53,513 nucleotides of DNA from Thiotrichales bacterium (GTDB lineage: Bacteria > Pseudomonadota > Gammaproteobacteria > Beggiatoales > Beggiatoaceae), in contig JADGEH010000026.1 in the NCBI GenBank assembly GCA_016744475.1, positions 1-53,513 on the forward strand, in the 5' to 3' direction. Shown piece by piece: positions 53,363-53,513 of the stretch; the first letter of the stretch is position 1, and the number at the start of each line of letters is the position of its first letter. A program made the translations under genes and the position numbers. The notes beneath the pieces were generated by a model, which worked only from the letters and a program-made list of their open reading frames with translations, was not told the DNA's origin and ran no database searches.

Positions 53363-53513
53363 GAGAAAAAGTAGGGTGGAATAGGTGCATTCCTATCCCT
53401 CGTTCCCACGGTCTGAGGCTGTAAAAGAACTCCCTCCAAGTTATCCTATACACTCATCATAATATTTTGCAAAAGGTAAACAAAGCCGATGTCCTCACGC
53501 TGTTACAAACTAG
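53363..53513. other. window-edge sequence, no gene seen
   Basis: About 150 bases after the nSTAND-WD40 gene. It contains CTCGTTCCCACGGTCTGAGG, part of the CTCGTTCCCA-type repeat also present near 6255 and (reversed) 32645. A short frame starting ATGTCCTCACGC runs only 8 codons to a stop. Nothing else can be supported. Confidence 0.3.

Noticed and set aside
1-53513. rRNA, tRNA, integrase or phage genes
   Set aside because: None was recognised on either strand; the mobile content consists of transposase remnants and MITE-like repeats.

Overview
The window looks like a chromosomal stretch of a gammaproteobacterium, probably a large filamentous sulfur bacterium of the Beggiatoa/Thioploca/Thiothrix kind. 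The lineage is an inference. It rests on the gammaproteobacterial order lysM gene - dprA - smg - topA (42.7-48.1 kb), on nadK beside hrcA, on cmoA/nudC, and on the unusual load of TIR, STAND-NTPase and WD40 proteins, hybrid histidine kinases and short palindromic mobile repeats. No rRNA, tRNA or CRISPR array was seen.

Layout. 0-1.5 kb: a broken IS66-type transposase, miniature inverted-repeat elements (MITEs) and a 45-residue DUF3149 membrane protein. 1.9-4.6 kb: a two-gene chaperone-usher pilus fragment (usher plus spore-coat-U subunit, no chaperone). 4.7-10.1 kb: an EAD-TIR protein followed by a predicted transmembrane receptor with a periplasmic seven-bladed WD40 propeller, Ig-like domains, one membrane helix and a cytoplasmic P-loop NTPase. 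10.2-15.1 kb: nadK, hrcA and a long acidic protein made of 34-residue helical repeats. 15.2-22.3 kb: sugar and glycosylation genes (GT2 with TPRs, Gfo/Idh/MocA oxidoreductase, RmlC-like epimerase, rmlA), interrupted by a repeat-rich island carrying phoH and a cbpA-type DnaJ gene. 22.5-25.2 kb: nudC-cmoA, and mltG in the opposite direction. 25.2-32.4 kb: a giant PAS-rich hybrid histidine kinase cut into three reading frames by two copies of one 99-bp MITE, then a REC-kinase-REC protein. 32.8-37.3 kb: a triple-TIR, membrane-anchored WD40 protein. 37.9-42.3 kb: a BarA-like hybrid kinase and a class III nucleotide cyclase. 42.7-48.1 kb: the lysM-dprA-smg-topA block. 48.4-53.4 kb: a 1662-residue nSTAND NTPase with about 15 WD40 repeats.

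Two themes stand out. First, several families of short non-coding elements occur, here called A (GAGCCTATACGAA ends, TWA duplications), B/D/F (GACTTG or GACGG ends, TA duplications) and C (99 bp, TA duplications, a 33-nt near-perfect hairpin). A, B, D and F share a core but have different ends. They interrupt genes, supply stop codons and fill most intergenic gaps. Second, several large proteins look like animal or fungal innate-immunity receptors (TIR, STAND NTPase, WD40). In one of them the WD40 sensor appears to sit outside the cytoplasm and the NTPase inside, with near-identical WD repeats that differ mainly at surface positions.

All assignments come from reading the sequence and its translations; no database search was possible.
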